Shown here: piece after piece, positions 54,656-63,821 of the stretch
Position numbering within the stretch: position 1 is the first letter of the stretch
Layout: every line of letters starts with the position of its first letter
NCBI RefSeq assembly: GCF_019802125.1
Contig: NZ_JAHVHT010000001.1
Location: forward strand, 248,001 to 312,000
Length of the DNA: 64,000 bases
Direction of reading: 5' to 3'
Source of the DNA: Tateyamaria omphalii
GTDB lineage: Bacteria > Pseudomonadota > Alphaproteobacteria > Rhodobacterales > Rhodobacteraceae
The notes under the pieces: generated by a model
Told to the model about the DNA's origin: nothing
Database searches by the model: none
The model's input: the letters and a program-made list of their open reading frames with translations, nothing else
Made by a program: the position numbers and the translations under genes

Positions 54656-55576
54656 TCAGACCTTGAGGTTCGGAATGATCTGCTTTTTGCGGCTCATGAT
54701 ACCCGGCAGGACCACGGTGTCGCCGGATACGGTCGCGTCAAAGCTCTTTTCTGCCACGCCCTTCACCCGGTCGTTGGGGATCAGCATGGTCGCCTCCTCG
54801 TTCAGGATGTCGACCACGAAGAGCAGAACCTCGTCTGCGCCGTCTTCCTTGGCGACGTCGACCATGGACGCCATCAGGCTGTCCTTGCGGTCCAGCACCA
54901 GCTTGGGCGCAGTGGTCTCCAGAACCGAAACGCGGAACTGGGTACCGTCAACGGCGTATTCCTTGCTGTCCATGCGCAGAAGTTCGGCATCGGAGAAGGC
55001 TGAAACATCCGATTTCGCCTCGAACATCTCGGAGGCGTAGGCGGTCAGGTCAACGCCCAGATCCTTCGCCAGATCATGTGCAATCGCCTTGTCCTCCTGC
55101 GTCGTGGTGGGCGAGCGGAATTCCAGTGTGTCGGACAGGATGCAGGACAGCATCGCGCCTTTCACACCCGTTGGCATCTGCGCCATGTCCTTGCCGATCA
55201 TCTTCCACATGATGGTAGCTGTGCACGCCAGTGGCTCGATCCGGATGTCGATGGGACCCTTGGTTTCCAGCCCGCCCACCAGCTTGTGGTGGTCGATGAT
55301 GGCAGTGATGTCTGCATCGTTGATGGCATCGGGCAGCTCGGCAGGGTTGTTAGTGTCAACGATCACCACCGTCTGATCGGCGTCCACGCCATCGATAATG
55401 CGCGGCTTGGGCAGGTCCCACTTTTCCAGAACAAAGGCGGCTTCGGTGTTGGGCTCGCCCAGCAGCACCGGCTCGGCTGCGACCCCTTTGATCTCGTTCA
55501 GGTACCAGGCCCAGATGATGGGCGATCCGGTGGAGTCGGTGTCGGGTGATTTATGGCCAAAAACAAGAGTGCTCAT
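54656..55576 (-). CDS. ppaC: Manganese-dependent inorganic pyrophosphatase (family II)
   Basis: 306 residues of the DHH superfamily. GHKSPDTDSTGSPI has the first metal ligands (His, Asp, Asp). VIVDTNN and AIIDHHKLVGG hold the DHH motif, and the C-terminal DHHA2 domain contains MSRKKQIIPNL with the SRKKQ substrate-binding motif. It hydrolyses PPi using Mn2+ or Co2+. It is monocistronic, apart from a REP dimer after its stop. Confidence 0.97.
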   Translation of the reverse strand: MSTLVFGHKSPDTDSTGSPIIWAWYLNEIKGVAAEPVLLGEPNTEAAFVLEKWDLPKPRIIDGVDADQTVVIVDTNNPAELPDAINDADITAIIDHHKLVGGLETKGPIDIRIEPLACTATIMWKMIGKDMAQMPTGVKGAMLSCILSDTLEFRSPTTTQEDKAIAHDLAKDLGVDLTAYASEMFEAKSDVSAFSDAELLRMDSKEYAVDGTQFRVSVLETTAPKLVLDRKDSLMASMVDVAKEDGADEVLLFVVDILNEEATMLIPNDRVKGVAEKSFDATVSGDTVVLPGIMSRKKQIIPNLKV

Positions 55577-55708
55577 GAGTATGCGTCCTTCGGGGGGAGG
55601 GGATGTTTCGGCGCCCTTATAGCAACCTTTCCCATGGTGTCACGGGGGGCGGGTCAGAGTGCAATTGTCGCGCCTGCCGATCCGGTGTATGTTGGCGAGA
55701 CACGAACC

Positions 55709-55815
55709 GAGGAGTGCTCTGAAAATGAACAACGCGGCCTGATTGCCCACATGTTCCGCGCCGAAAGAGGCGCTCGTTTTCAGAGGAGTGTTTTCCAATG
55801 GACAAGCCTGCCTGA
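55709..55815 (+). other. Twin five-codon ORFs with near-identical ribosome-binding sites
   Basis: ATG 55725 (M-N-N-A-A-stop) and ATG 55798 (M-D-K-P-A-stop) are each preceded by GAGGAGTG with 9-10 nt spacing. TCTGAAAA (55718-55725) is complementary to TTTTCAGA (55777-55784), so the first start codon and the second ribosome-binding site can be brought into one stem. GCGCC...GGCGC forms an inner hairpin. The block lies in the 306-bp gap 55577-55882, upstream of a small basic ORF. A TTGTCG-N17-TATGTT promoter-like pair precedes it (about 55665-55694). Confidence 0.35.
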
Positions 55816-55882
55816 CCCGCACCCGCGGGGACCGTTCTGCGCGCCGCGCAGTCCCATCCAATTCAGACAGAAGGGGCACAGT

Positions 55883-56050
55883 ATGCCCGTATCCAAGAAA
55901 CCCGCCCGCACGCCGGGCAAAAACCTGACCACGTCCAAACCCCGTCAGCCGATCCGACCGGCTGCAAGCCGCAAGCCCGAACATATCCTGCGCACCCAGG
56001 TGCGTGGCGGGCGACCACCGCGCTTTCCGGGGCGCACCGGCGGGCGCTAG
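55883..56050 (+). CDS. Small basic protein, hypothetical
   Basis: 55 residues, Arg/Lys/Pro-rich, starting MPVSKKPARTPGKN and ending RPPRFPGRTGGR. It is probably disordered and perhaps nucleic-acid binding. AGAAGGGGC lies about 6 nt before the ATG. No family recognised. It lies between the twin mini-ORFs and the DUF2161 gene on the same strand. Composition is unusual for chance, but it could be spurious. Confidence 0.45.
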   Translation: MPVSKKPARTPGKNLTTSKPRQPIRPAASRKPEHILRTQVRGGRPPRFPGRTGGR

Positions 56051-56109
56051 GGCTTGCCAAAGGGTCCGTGCGGGGGTTTCCTCGCACGGGCCAAACTGGA
56101 CCCAGCCAC

Positions 56110-56784
56110 GTGACGACCCGCGAAACCGACCTTTATCCGCCGATCAAGACCTTCCTCGAAGGGCAGGGGTACGTCGTGAAATCCGAGGTGGGCGCGGCCG
56201 ATGTCGTGGCGGTGCGCGGCGGCGAGACACCTGTGATTGTGGAATTGAAACTGGGGTTCTCGCTCGCGCTAGTGCATCAATGTGTCGCGCGTCTGTCCGT
56301 CAGCGATGACGTCTACATGGCGGTCGAGCGTGGCAAGGGGAAACGGTTTCTCAAGGCGGCCAAGGACATGACGCGGCTGTGCCGCCGCTTGGGCCTGGGT
56401 CTGATGACGGTGCGGCTGTCGGATGGTCTTGTGCAGGTGCATTGCGATCCGGGGCCATACAGCCCCCGCAAGAATGCCAAGCGACAAGGCCGCTTGCTCA
56501 AGGAGTTTGCTGCACGGCAGGGGGATCCCAATGACGGTGGGCAAACCCGCGTCGGGCTGATCACGGCCTACCGGCAGGATGCGTTGAAACTGGCGATGTA
56601 TCTGTACGAAGTGGGCGCCAGCAAAGGCGCGGATGTCGCGCGCGAAACGGGCGTAGCGCGGGCGACGACAATGATGCGTGACGATCACTATGGCTGGTTC
56701 GAGAAGGTCGAAAAAGGCGTGTATGGCCTGACGCCCCAGGGGGCGGAGGCTGTTTCGCAGTCGGGTCAGGTTCTGGGCGCGTAG
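56110..56784 (+). CDS. DUF2161 family putative PD-(D/E)XK-type nuclease
   Basis: About 224 residues from GTG 56110; a GTG at 56068 would add 14. ETDLYPPIKTFLEGQGY at the start, then DVVAVRGGETPVIVELKLGFS, give the Asp...Glu-x-Lys of a PD-(D/E)XK fold. The C-terminal ~80 residues look like a winged helix (YRQDALKLAMYLYE, GADVARETGVARATTMMRDD). The family is known mainly from alphaproteobacteria, with no tested function. It could be a nuclease or a restriction/repair-like factor. Confidence 0.82.
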   Translation: MTTRETDLYPPIKTFLEGQGYVVKSEVGAADVVAVRGGETPVIVELKLGFSLALVHQCVARLSVSDDVYMAVERGKGKRFLKAAKDMTRLCRRLGLGLMTVRLSDGLVQVHCDPGPYSPRKNAKRQGRLLKEFAARQGDPNDGGQTRVGLITAYRQDALKLAMYLYEVGASKGADVARETGVARATTMMRDDHYGWFEKVEKGVYGLTPQGAEAVSQSGQVLGA

Positions 56785-56892
56785 CGGATTTTGATGCAAA
56801 ATCCCGGTGGTTTTCCGACGCGGAAAACCAAGCGCGCTGTTGCTGGAAACTGCGCCAGTTTCCATTCGTTTCCCGCGTCGGGAAACGGTCTG

Positions 56893-57894
56893 TCAGAATG
56901 GTTGCCGCTCCAGCGTGAACCCGCGCAATTCGAGCTGATTGAGCAGCCCCGTCTCACCGCCCAGATGTGCAGCCCCCACCGCGATCACGATGTTTGGCTC
57001 TTCCCGCTGATCAATCCGGTCCATCCACATCATGTTCCGCTGGTCCAGCAACATTGCCATCATCTCGTCAAACAGGACCTCGAACTCTTCGGACGGCAGG
57101 CCGATCCGATCACGGGTAAAGACACGGGAAAAAGCGAGAAGCGCGCCATGCTGTTCTTCGAAATAGGCGGCCACGGTGGTGGCTGTGGCGTCATCCACCG
57201 TGTGTTCCATTTGCGCGATCAGCGGCAGGAACTGGATCTGTTCTTCGATCGGATCCGCCGCCAGCAGGTCAATCATCTCTCGATGTGTTTCGAGTGCTGC
57301 AATCGGCACGCTGGCCTGCGTGGCCTCTGCCATGATCAGCTTGTCTAGGCCGACTTTGCCCGCGTGCAGATCGGCCATGGCGCAGGGGGCGATAGCGAGG
57401 GTCAGAGACAGGAACCACGGCTGGTACTTTGCGGCCATGAAGGGCGGCACACCCCGCTTTTGCGCGGCTGTTGCCAGCGCGTCCCACACCTCGGGCGACA
57501 CGCGGTCGATCAGGCTGGGCCCGTCAGTGAGAAAGGCGATTGTCGGATCGGTCGAGATGGCGTTCAGCAGGGCGGCTTCCTCTTCTGCCGTGATCTCGAC
57601 CAGCAGCAGGTCGGCGGATGCCACGGTGGGGGCGAGGCGCGCGACGATCTCGCTCATGCGGGGATCGTGCAGGTGCATTGTGCCAACCAGTGTGATGGTT
57701 TGCTCCCCGCGGGTGGCGCGCCAATGATTGCCTTCGGGATAGGGCAGGGCAGCTGTGCGCTCTGCGATCTCCGCGCGGGCCTCTTCACTCAGAGATGGTC
57801 GCACATCCGTCCCCGAACAGGCCGCCTGTACGGCCGCTGGCACCAGAAGCGCCGCCGCGAAAATCATGTGTTTCAAAAGGGTCTGCATCGTCAT
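56893..57894 (-). CDS. TraB/GumN-family protein
   Basis: 333 residues from ATG 57894, with a signal peptide (HMIFAAALLVPAAVQAAC, possibly a lipoprotein-like Cys after AA). The TraB/GumN fold is recognised by ITLVGTMHLHDPRM, VASADLLLVEITAEEE and the terminal VIAVGAAHLGGETGLL, where the GxxH motifs may bind metal as in Tiki-type proteases. Envelope location is likely. It is divergent from groESL with only 209 bp between. Confidence 0.87.
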   Translation of the reverse strand: MTMQTLLKHMIFAAALLVPAAVQAACSGTDVRPSLSEEARAEIAERTAALPYPEGNHWRATRGEQTITLVGTMHLHDPRMSEIVARLAPTVASADLLLVEITAEEEAALLNAISTDPTIAFLTDGPSLIDRVSPEVWDALATAAQKRGVPPFMAAKYQPWFLSLTLAIAPCAMADLHAGKVGLDKLIMAEATQASVPIAALETHREMIDLLAADPIEEQIQFLPLIAQMEHTVDDATATTVAAYFEEQHGALLAFSRVFTRDRIGLPSEEFEVLFDEMMAMLLDQRNMMWMDRIDQREEPNIVIAVGAAHLGGETGLLNQLELRGFTLERQPF

Positions 57895-57985
57895 CTCATC
57901 GCTTGTTTTCGGCAGGCTAGAAAATGACGTTGTCGGTTCCAAGGGTGTGTCGCACGCTTGTCGCAAAATTTGCGGCATCACGCGG

Positions 57986-58014
57986 TTGACTCACGTCGAC
58001 CCCTTCCTTACCTA
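57986..58014 (+). promoter_or_regulatory. groESL promoter
   Basis: TTGACT (57986-57991), a 17-bp spacer, then TACCTA (58009-58014). The CIRCE operator starts 8 bp downstream of the -10, so HrcA bound there would block initiation. Confidence 0.7.
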
Positions 58015-58021
58015 CGCAACG

Positions 58022-58048
58022 TTATCACTCGCATGCGATGAGTGCTAA
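58022..58048. promoter_or_regulatory. CIRCE operator (HrcA binding site)
   Basis: TTATCACTC-N9-GAGTGCTAA, matching the known CIRCE inverted repeat TTAGCACTC-N9-GAGTGCTAA except one base. It overlaps the expected groES transcription start. hrcA itself is not in the window. Confidence 0.95.
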
Positions 58049-58103
58049 CGGCCCCGATCACGGGGTCAAGGGAGAAAACTTTGAGCCTCAAGGAGCTGCA
58101 AAG

Positions 58104-58391
58104 ATGGCATTGAAACCGCTTCATGACCGCGTGCTGGTACGCCGCACAGAAAGCGAAGAGAAAACCGCTGGCGGGCTGATCATCCCCGATAGCGCCAAGG
58201 AAAAGCCCAGCGAAGGCGAAATCGTCTCCGCAGGCCCCGGCGCCCGCAAGGACAGCGGTGAGCTGATCGAGATGGGTGTGAAAGCCGGCGACAAGGTGCT
58301 GTTCGGCAAATGGTCCGGCACCGAGGTCACCATCGACGGCGAAGAGCTGTTGATGATGAAAGAAAGCGACATCATGGGGATCATCGAGTAA
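58104..58391 (+). CDS. groES: Co-chaperonin GroES
   Basis: 95 residues, forming the heptameric lid of Gro[21 protein letters not shown], the mobile loop [13 protein letters not shown] and the terminal [12 protein letters not shown] are all standard. ATG 58104 follows an AAGGAGC ribosome-binding site. It is cotranscribed with groEL (51-bp spacing) under CIRCE/HrcA heat-shock control. Confidence 0.98.
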   Translation: MALKPLHDRVLVRRTESEEKTAGGLIIPDSAKEKPSEGEIVSAGPGARKDSGELIEMGVKAGDKVLFGKWSGTEVTIDGEELLMMKESDIMGIIE

Positions 58392-58409
58392 GCGGCCCTG
58401 CTTCTCTGA

Positions 58410-60083
<1,674 letters not shown>

Positions 60084-60123
60084 GCCAGCCCGGACGGCAT
60101 TCAGCCGATCCGCAAAAGATGAC

Positions 60124-60158
60124 AAAGGGCTGCCCATCGGGCGGCCCTTTTTTGTTTT
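60124..60158 (+). terminator. Intrinsic terminator of groESL
   Basis: A 9-bp stem GGGCTGCCC/GGGCGGCCC (one G-T pair) with a 3-nt ATC loop, then TTTTTTGTTTTT. Confidence 0.9.
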
Positions 60159-60336
60159 TGCGACACCGATGGGCAAGTACACCTGCCGCTTGTCATTCCG
60201 GGACTGCTTTACGTTTCCCGCTATGGTTGAGCGAAAATCCGCCGCCAGTAATTTGGCTCTTTTGACAGTGCTTGACTTGGTCGTGACGGCCGCCGTACGA
60301 AACGCACAGCGAAACTCACAAGCAAGGAGGGCAACG

Positions 60337-60393
60337 ATGATTTTTGATACCAATACCCTCCTAGCAGGCGCTCACACACGAGTACCATCCTGA
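60337..60393 (+). CDS. Possible 18-residue small ORF
   Basis: MIFDTNTLLAGAHTRVPS, preceded at good distance by a consensus AAGGAGG. It sits in the 411-bp gap between groEL and the ABC exporter. TTGACA (60262-60267) and TTGACT elements occur upstream without a clear -10. It may be a leader peptide or the remnant of a longer gene. No homology is known to me. Confidence 0.35.
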   Translation: MIFDTNTLLAGAHTRVPS

Positions 60394-60494
60394 CCTAACA
60401 AGGCCGTTTTCGCCTTTAACGTCAGTCGCTTCGTCCAACACCGGACATCCTTCTATTGCATCCGAGGCACGGGCTTTTGTCCCGTGATCATTTC

Positions 60495-62252
60495 ATGCCC
60501 CTGTTGTCTTCCAATGGCGCCATTGTGCGCGTTCTTTCCTTCGCAATTCGTCTCTGGGGCCGGCGCCCTGGCCTTGTTGCTGCGATCCTGGCGCTTGTAC
60601 TGCTGTCCACGGCGGCAGATGTCACCATTCCAGTGATCACGGGTCGCCTGGTTGCCGCGGTCTCGGAAGGGGCGTCGCCCTGGATGTCATTCGGCACACT
60701 GTTGGGCCTGGGTGTCGTGTCGATTGGCGGCAAGATCCTCAGCTACTTTTCAATCATCGCCCTGACCGTCCCGACCATGCGCACGGCGGAACAGGAGGCG
60801 TTTGCGCGCGTGCAACGGCTGCCAGCCGACTGGCATGCAAATGCCTTTGCAGGCTCGACCGTGCGGCAGATCACGCGTGGTGCTTGGGCGTTGGATGACA
60901 TGGCTGACGTGCTGCTCCTGGCGCTTTTGCCGTCGACGCTCGTGTTGCTGGGTACCATCGGGACATTGGCTGCATTTCGCTGGGATATTGGTTTGGTTGC
61001 TGCCCTTGGCGCAGCCCTGTTCCTGGGCCTGTCCCTGACCCTTACACTCACTTGGGTGGCACCAGCTGCACGGCTGTCAAATGCACAGGATAGCCGTGTC
61101 TCGGGCGCGCTGGCCGATGCGATCACGTCGAATCCAGTCGTGCGCGCCCATGCAGGCGAGGCGCGCGAGGACACGCGGCTTGGTCAGGTCCTGTCGAAAT
61201 GGGCGCATCGCACACGGCGCACATGGCGCCGTGGGACGTGGTCCGGCTTGGTACAGGACAGCTCGCTCTGGTGTCTTCGGGCAGCCGTGCTGGGTGGCGC
61301 GCTTCTGGCCTTTGTCCAGGGTGCGGCTGGCGCGGGCGAGATCGCCTTCGTCGTCTCCGCTCTTGGTATGATGGATGGCTACCTGCGCCAGATGGGCAAC
61401 CATGTCCGCACGCTGCAAAAGTCGATCAACGATGCCGAAGAGCTGGTGGACCTGATGGCGACAACGCCGGAACAGGAGGTCGTGCACCAACCGGCGCAAG
61501 CCTTGCCCGCACGCGCCGCTGCGCTCGCCTTCGACAACGTCACCTACGGCTATGCAGGGGCGGCGACACCGCTCTTTGTGGACCTGAACGTCTCGATCCC
61601 CGCCGGGCAGAAGGTTGGGCTTGTCGGTCGGTCTGGCTCGGGCAAGACGACGTTTGTCAAGCTGATCCAGCGGATCCACGAGGTGACAGAGGGTGCCATC
61701 ACGCTGGGCGACGTGAACATCGCGCGGGTGCCGCTCAACGAGCTGCGCCGCCACATCGCGCTTGTCCCGCAGGAGCCGGTGCTGTTCCACCGCTCGCTGG
61801 CCGAAAACATCGCCTATGCCCGTCCCGGCGCCACGCCGTCCGAAGTGAGGGAAGCGGCAGAACGGGCCGGTGCGGCCGGGTTTATCTCGACGCTGCCGAA
61901 AGGGTACGGCACCGAAGTGGGCGAACGGGGCGTCAAGCTGTCAGGCGGTGAGCGTCAGCGCGTCGCGATTGCAAGGGCTTTTCTGTCGGATGCGCCGGTG
62001 CTGGTGATGGACGAGGCGACCTCGTCTCTCGACTCCGAAGCCGAGGCGCGGGTGGCCGAGGCCGCCGAACGACTGATGGAGGGGCGCACGACGCTGGTCA
62101 TTGCCCACCGTCTTGCCACCGTCGAGCGGATGGACCGGATCCTTGTTTTCGATCAGGGCCGGATCGTGGAGGACGGTACGCCGACTGAATTGATGGCGCG
62201 CAAAGACGGCCTCTACCGGGCGTTGCGTCAGCGACAGACGCTTGCAGCCTAA
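60495..62252 (+). CDS. ABC exporter: fused transmembrane and ATP-binding domains
   Basis: 585 residues from ATG 60495 (ATG 60456 adds 13). An N-terminal six-helix ABC exporter domain spans about 10-310. The NBD spans about 340-585, with Walker A VGRSGSGKTTF, Q-loop ALVPQEPVLFHRSLAENIAY (in parts), signature KLSGGERQRVAIARAF, Walker B VLVMDEATSSLD and H-loop VIAHRLATV. It is a half-transporter expected to dimerise. Similar to MsbA/multidrug-type exporters; the substrate cannot be read. An inverted repeat follows its stop. Confidence 0.93.
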   Translation: MPLLSSNGAIVRVLSFAIRLWGRRPGLVAAILALVLLSTAADVTIPVITGRLVAAVSEGASPWMSFGTLLGLGVVSIGGKILSYFSIIALTVPTMRTAEQEAFARVQRLPADWHANAFAGSTVRQITRGAWALDDMADVLLLALLPSTLVLLGTIGTLAAFRWDIGLVAALGAALFLGLSLTLTLTWVAPAARLSNAQDSRVSGALADAITSNPVVRAHAGEAREDTRLGQVLSKWAHRTRRTWRRGTWSGLVQDSSLWCLRAAVLGGALLAFVQGAAGAGEIAFVVSALGMMDGYLRQMGNHVRTLQKSINDAEELVDLMATTPEQEVVHQPAQALPARAAALAFDNVTYGYAGAATPLFVDLNVSIPAGQKVGLVGRSGSGKTTFVKLIQRIHEVTEGAITLGDVNIARVPLNELRRHIALVPQEPVLFHRSLAENIAYARPGATPSEVREAAERAGAAGFISTLPKGYGTEVGERGVKLSGGERQRVAIARAFLSDAPVLVMDEATSSLDSEAEARVAEAAERLMEGRTTLVIAHRLATVERMDRILVFDQGRIVEDGTPTELMARKDGLYRALRQRQTLAA

Positions 62253-62263
62253 AAGCAAGATGA

Positions 62264-62295
62264 GCAGCGCGCCGGGATGACTTTCGGCGCGCTGC
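62264..62295. terminator. 11-bp perfect inverted repeat after the ABC exporter
   Basis: Arms GCAGCGCGCCG/CGGCGCGCTGC with a 10-nt loop, 11 bp after the stop. There is no T-run, so it may be a Rho-dependent or 3'-end-stabilising hairpin. Confidence 0.5.
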
Positions 62296-62444
62296 ACCTG
62301 TTTCAGACCGGCATGTTTCAATGCCGCAGCAGAGAGAGATTTTAGAGTGTTCGAGCCGCACTTTGATCCAGCCGAAACCACGCACCCGTCCGCCAAGCCA
62401 ATACTGCGCGCTTGGCCGTCCTGCTTTTTCCCCACGGTGCACCG

Positions 62445-62990
62445 ATGAAGCGCGTGATGATCATCGGACAGCCCGGATCGGGCAAATCGACCCTTGCGCG
62501 GCATCTGGGCGACAAGACCTTTCTGCCGGTCGTTCATATCGATCTGATCCACTGGAAATCCGGTTGGATTGAACGCGACTCCGCCGAAAAGTCCAAGATG
62601 ACGCTGGATGTCATCGCCCGCCCGACCTGGATTTTCGAAGGCGGGCACAGCCGGACATGGCCCCAGCGCCTCGACCGCGCCGACACGCTGATCTGGCTGG
62701 ACATGCCGATTGGGCTGCGATTGCGCCGCGTTCTGTGGCGCACGATCAAATTCTACGGGAAGCCGCGACCGGACCTGCCCGAAGGATGCCCGGAGCAGTT
62801 CAGCGCGGAGTTTCTGTCCTATATCTGGCGGACCCGGAACACGAGCCGCGCCAAGATGCGTGCGCTCTATGATGGCGCGCCTGCGGATAAAACGAAATAT
62901 CATCTCACATCGCTGGCGGACGTCCGCAGGTTCATGGACGGGCTGTCAGAGGCGGTTGCGGTAGGAAACCTGGGTATCCCACACCGCTAG
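62445..62990 (+). CDS. P-loop ATPase of the adenylate-kinase/FlaR-like group
   Basis: 181 residues. The P-loop MIIGQPGSGKSTLARHLG is at the N-terminus, followed by HIDLIHWKSGW, WIFEGGHSRTWPQRL and a LIWLDMPIGLRLRRVLWRT Walker-B/lid-like segment. This pattern fits small 'DNA topology modulation FlaR-related'/AAA family proteins that resemble nucleoside kinases. The substrate is not established. ATG 62445 is chosen because the P-loop then sits at residues 5-14. It is convergent with the MarR gene, with a 3-bp gap. Confidence 0.85.
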   Translation: MKRVMIIGQPGSGKSTLARHLGDKTFLPVVHIDLIHWKSGWIERDSAEKSKMTLDVIARPTWIFEGGHSRTWPQRLDRADTLIWLDMPIGLRLRRVLWRTIKFYGKPRPDLPEGCPEQFSAEFLSYIWRTRNTSRAKMRALYDGAPADKTKYHLTSLADVRRFMDGLSEAVAVGNLGIPHR

Positions 62991-62993
62991 GGC

Positions 62994-63428
62994 CTATAGA
63001 TCGGCGTCATGTAAGATACTGAAATAGCCGGGCAGGACGTCTGCAAACCGCTGCTCACCTTCCGGGGTGAGAGACAATTGTTTCTGACGTCGGTCAGCGG
63101 GTTGTGAGGCGGCTGGTGCAATAAGTCCCTTGTCGGCCAGGCTGGCCAAGGCCTTGCTCAGCACAGGCTTCGAGACATCGAGGCGCGCCGCGATCTCGAC
63201 CGCCGACAGGCTGCTGCGCTCCGGTTCCCGCATGATCATCATCAAGGCCAGGAACTGTGTCTGAGACAGACCATGTCCGCGCAGATAAGCCTCCACATCG
63301 CGCAACAGTACACTTGCCGCGCGCAGTTTGGTCAGCACGGACAAGACGCGCGGCGACGACACTTCGGGCACATTGACGGTCACACCTGCGATCATGTCTT
63401 CGCTCGGCAGGTCCTTGAGGAAGAACAT
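62994..63428 (-). CDS. MarR-family transcriptional regulator
   Basis: 144 residues. The winged helix-turn-helix includes LSAVEIAARLDVSKPVLSKALASL (in parts: AARLDVSKPVLSKAL) and a wing with DRRQKQLSLTPEGEQRF, the MarR signature. Start ATG 63428 overlaps the stop of the upstream ABM gene (ATGA), so it is the second gene of that operon. It is likely to bind the perfect palindrome between the operon and the divergent EamA gene and to control both. Confidence 0.92.
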   Translation of the reverse strand: MFFLKDLPSEDMIAGVTVNVPEVSSPRVLSVLTKLRAASVLLRDVEAYLRGHGLSQTQFLALMMIMREPERSSLSAVEIAARLDVSKPVLSKALASLADKGLIAPAASQPADRRQKQLSLTPEGEQRFADVLPGYFSILHDADL

Positions 63429-63721
63429 CAGGCCGCGCGTCGCATCCGCACGATCTGGACAGGTTCGGCCAGCCATGTCTCGTAGGCGGCAAATACGTCG
63501 CGAATGTAGTCTTGCGCGTAGTGCGCCTCGAGCGCTGCATCGTCGGCCCAATGTTCGACCAGATACAGCGCGTCGTCCTCACCTGCGTCTACATTCAGTT
63601 CGAAGCGGCGGCAGCCCGGTTCGGACCGCGTGACGTCGAGAACGCTCTTGATCGCGGCAAGCGCCTCTGCACGGTACTGCGGTTTGGGGCGGATGGTGGC
63701 GAAGATACTCAGTTCCGGCAT
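63428..63721 (-). CDS. Antibiotic biosynthesis monooxygenase (ABM)-domain protein
   Basis: 97 residues of the ferredoxin-like ABM dimer fold. LSIFATIRPKPQYRAEALAAI at the start, EPGCRRFELNVDAGEDDALYLVEHWADDAALEAHY in the middle (key parts PGCRRFEL and VEHWADDAAL). These are the typical W/H-containing strands. Such proteins act as quinol/heme-oxidising monooxygenases or as small-molecule-binding proteins. It is coupled to marR. The frame stays open upstream to 63967, but homology begins at 63721. Confidence 0.88.
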   Translation of the reverse strand: MPELSIFATIRPKPQYRAEALAAIKSVLDVTRSEPGCRRFELNVDAGEDDALYLVEHWADDAALEAHYAQDYIRDVFAAYETWLAEPVQIVRMRRAA

Positions 63722-63730
63722 GGGGGGGCT

Positions 63731-63758
63731 CCATATGGTTAGCATGGTAACCATATGG
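63731..63758. promoter_or_regulatory. Perfect operator palindrome between ABM-marR and eamA
   Basis: Arms CCATATGGTTA and TAACCATATGG, 11 bp each and exact, with a 6-bp spacer. The site is 10 bp upstream of the ABM start and 64 bp upstream of the divergent EamA start, as expected for the product of the neighbouring marR. Confidence 0.85.
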
Positions 63759-63821
63759 CGTATCATGTCTGGGTTCAACCAGGTGCTTGGCCCTGCGCGG
63801 GTGGCGGGGTAAGGGACAGAA

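Noticed and set aside
56110..56784. Restriction-modification or defence gene call for the DUF2161 protein
   Set aside because: The PD-(D/E)XK-like D...ELK pattern is suggestive, but no methyltransferase or defence partner lies nearby and the family is broadly conserved in the order.
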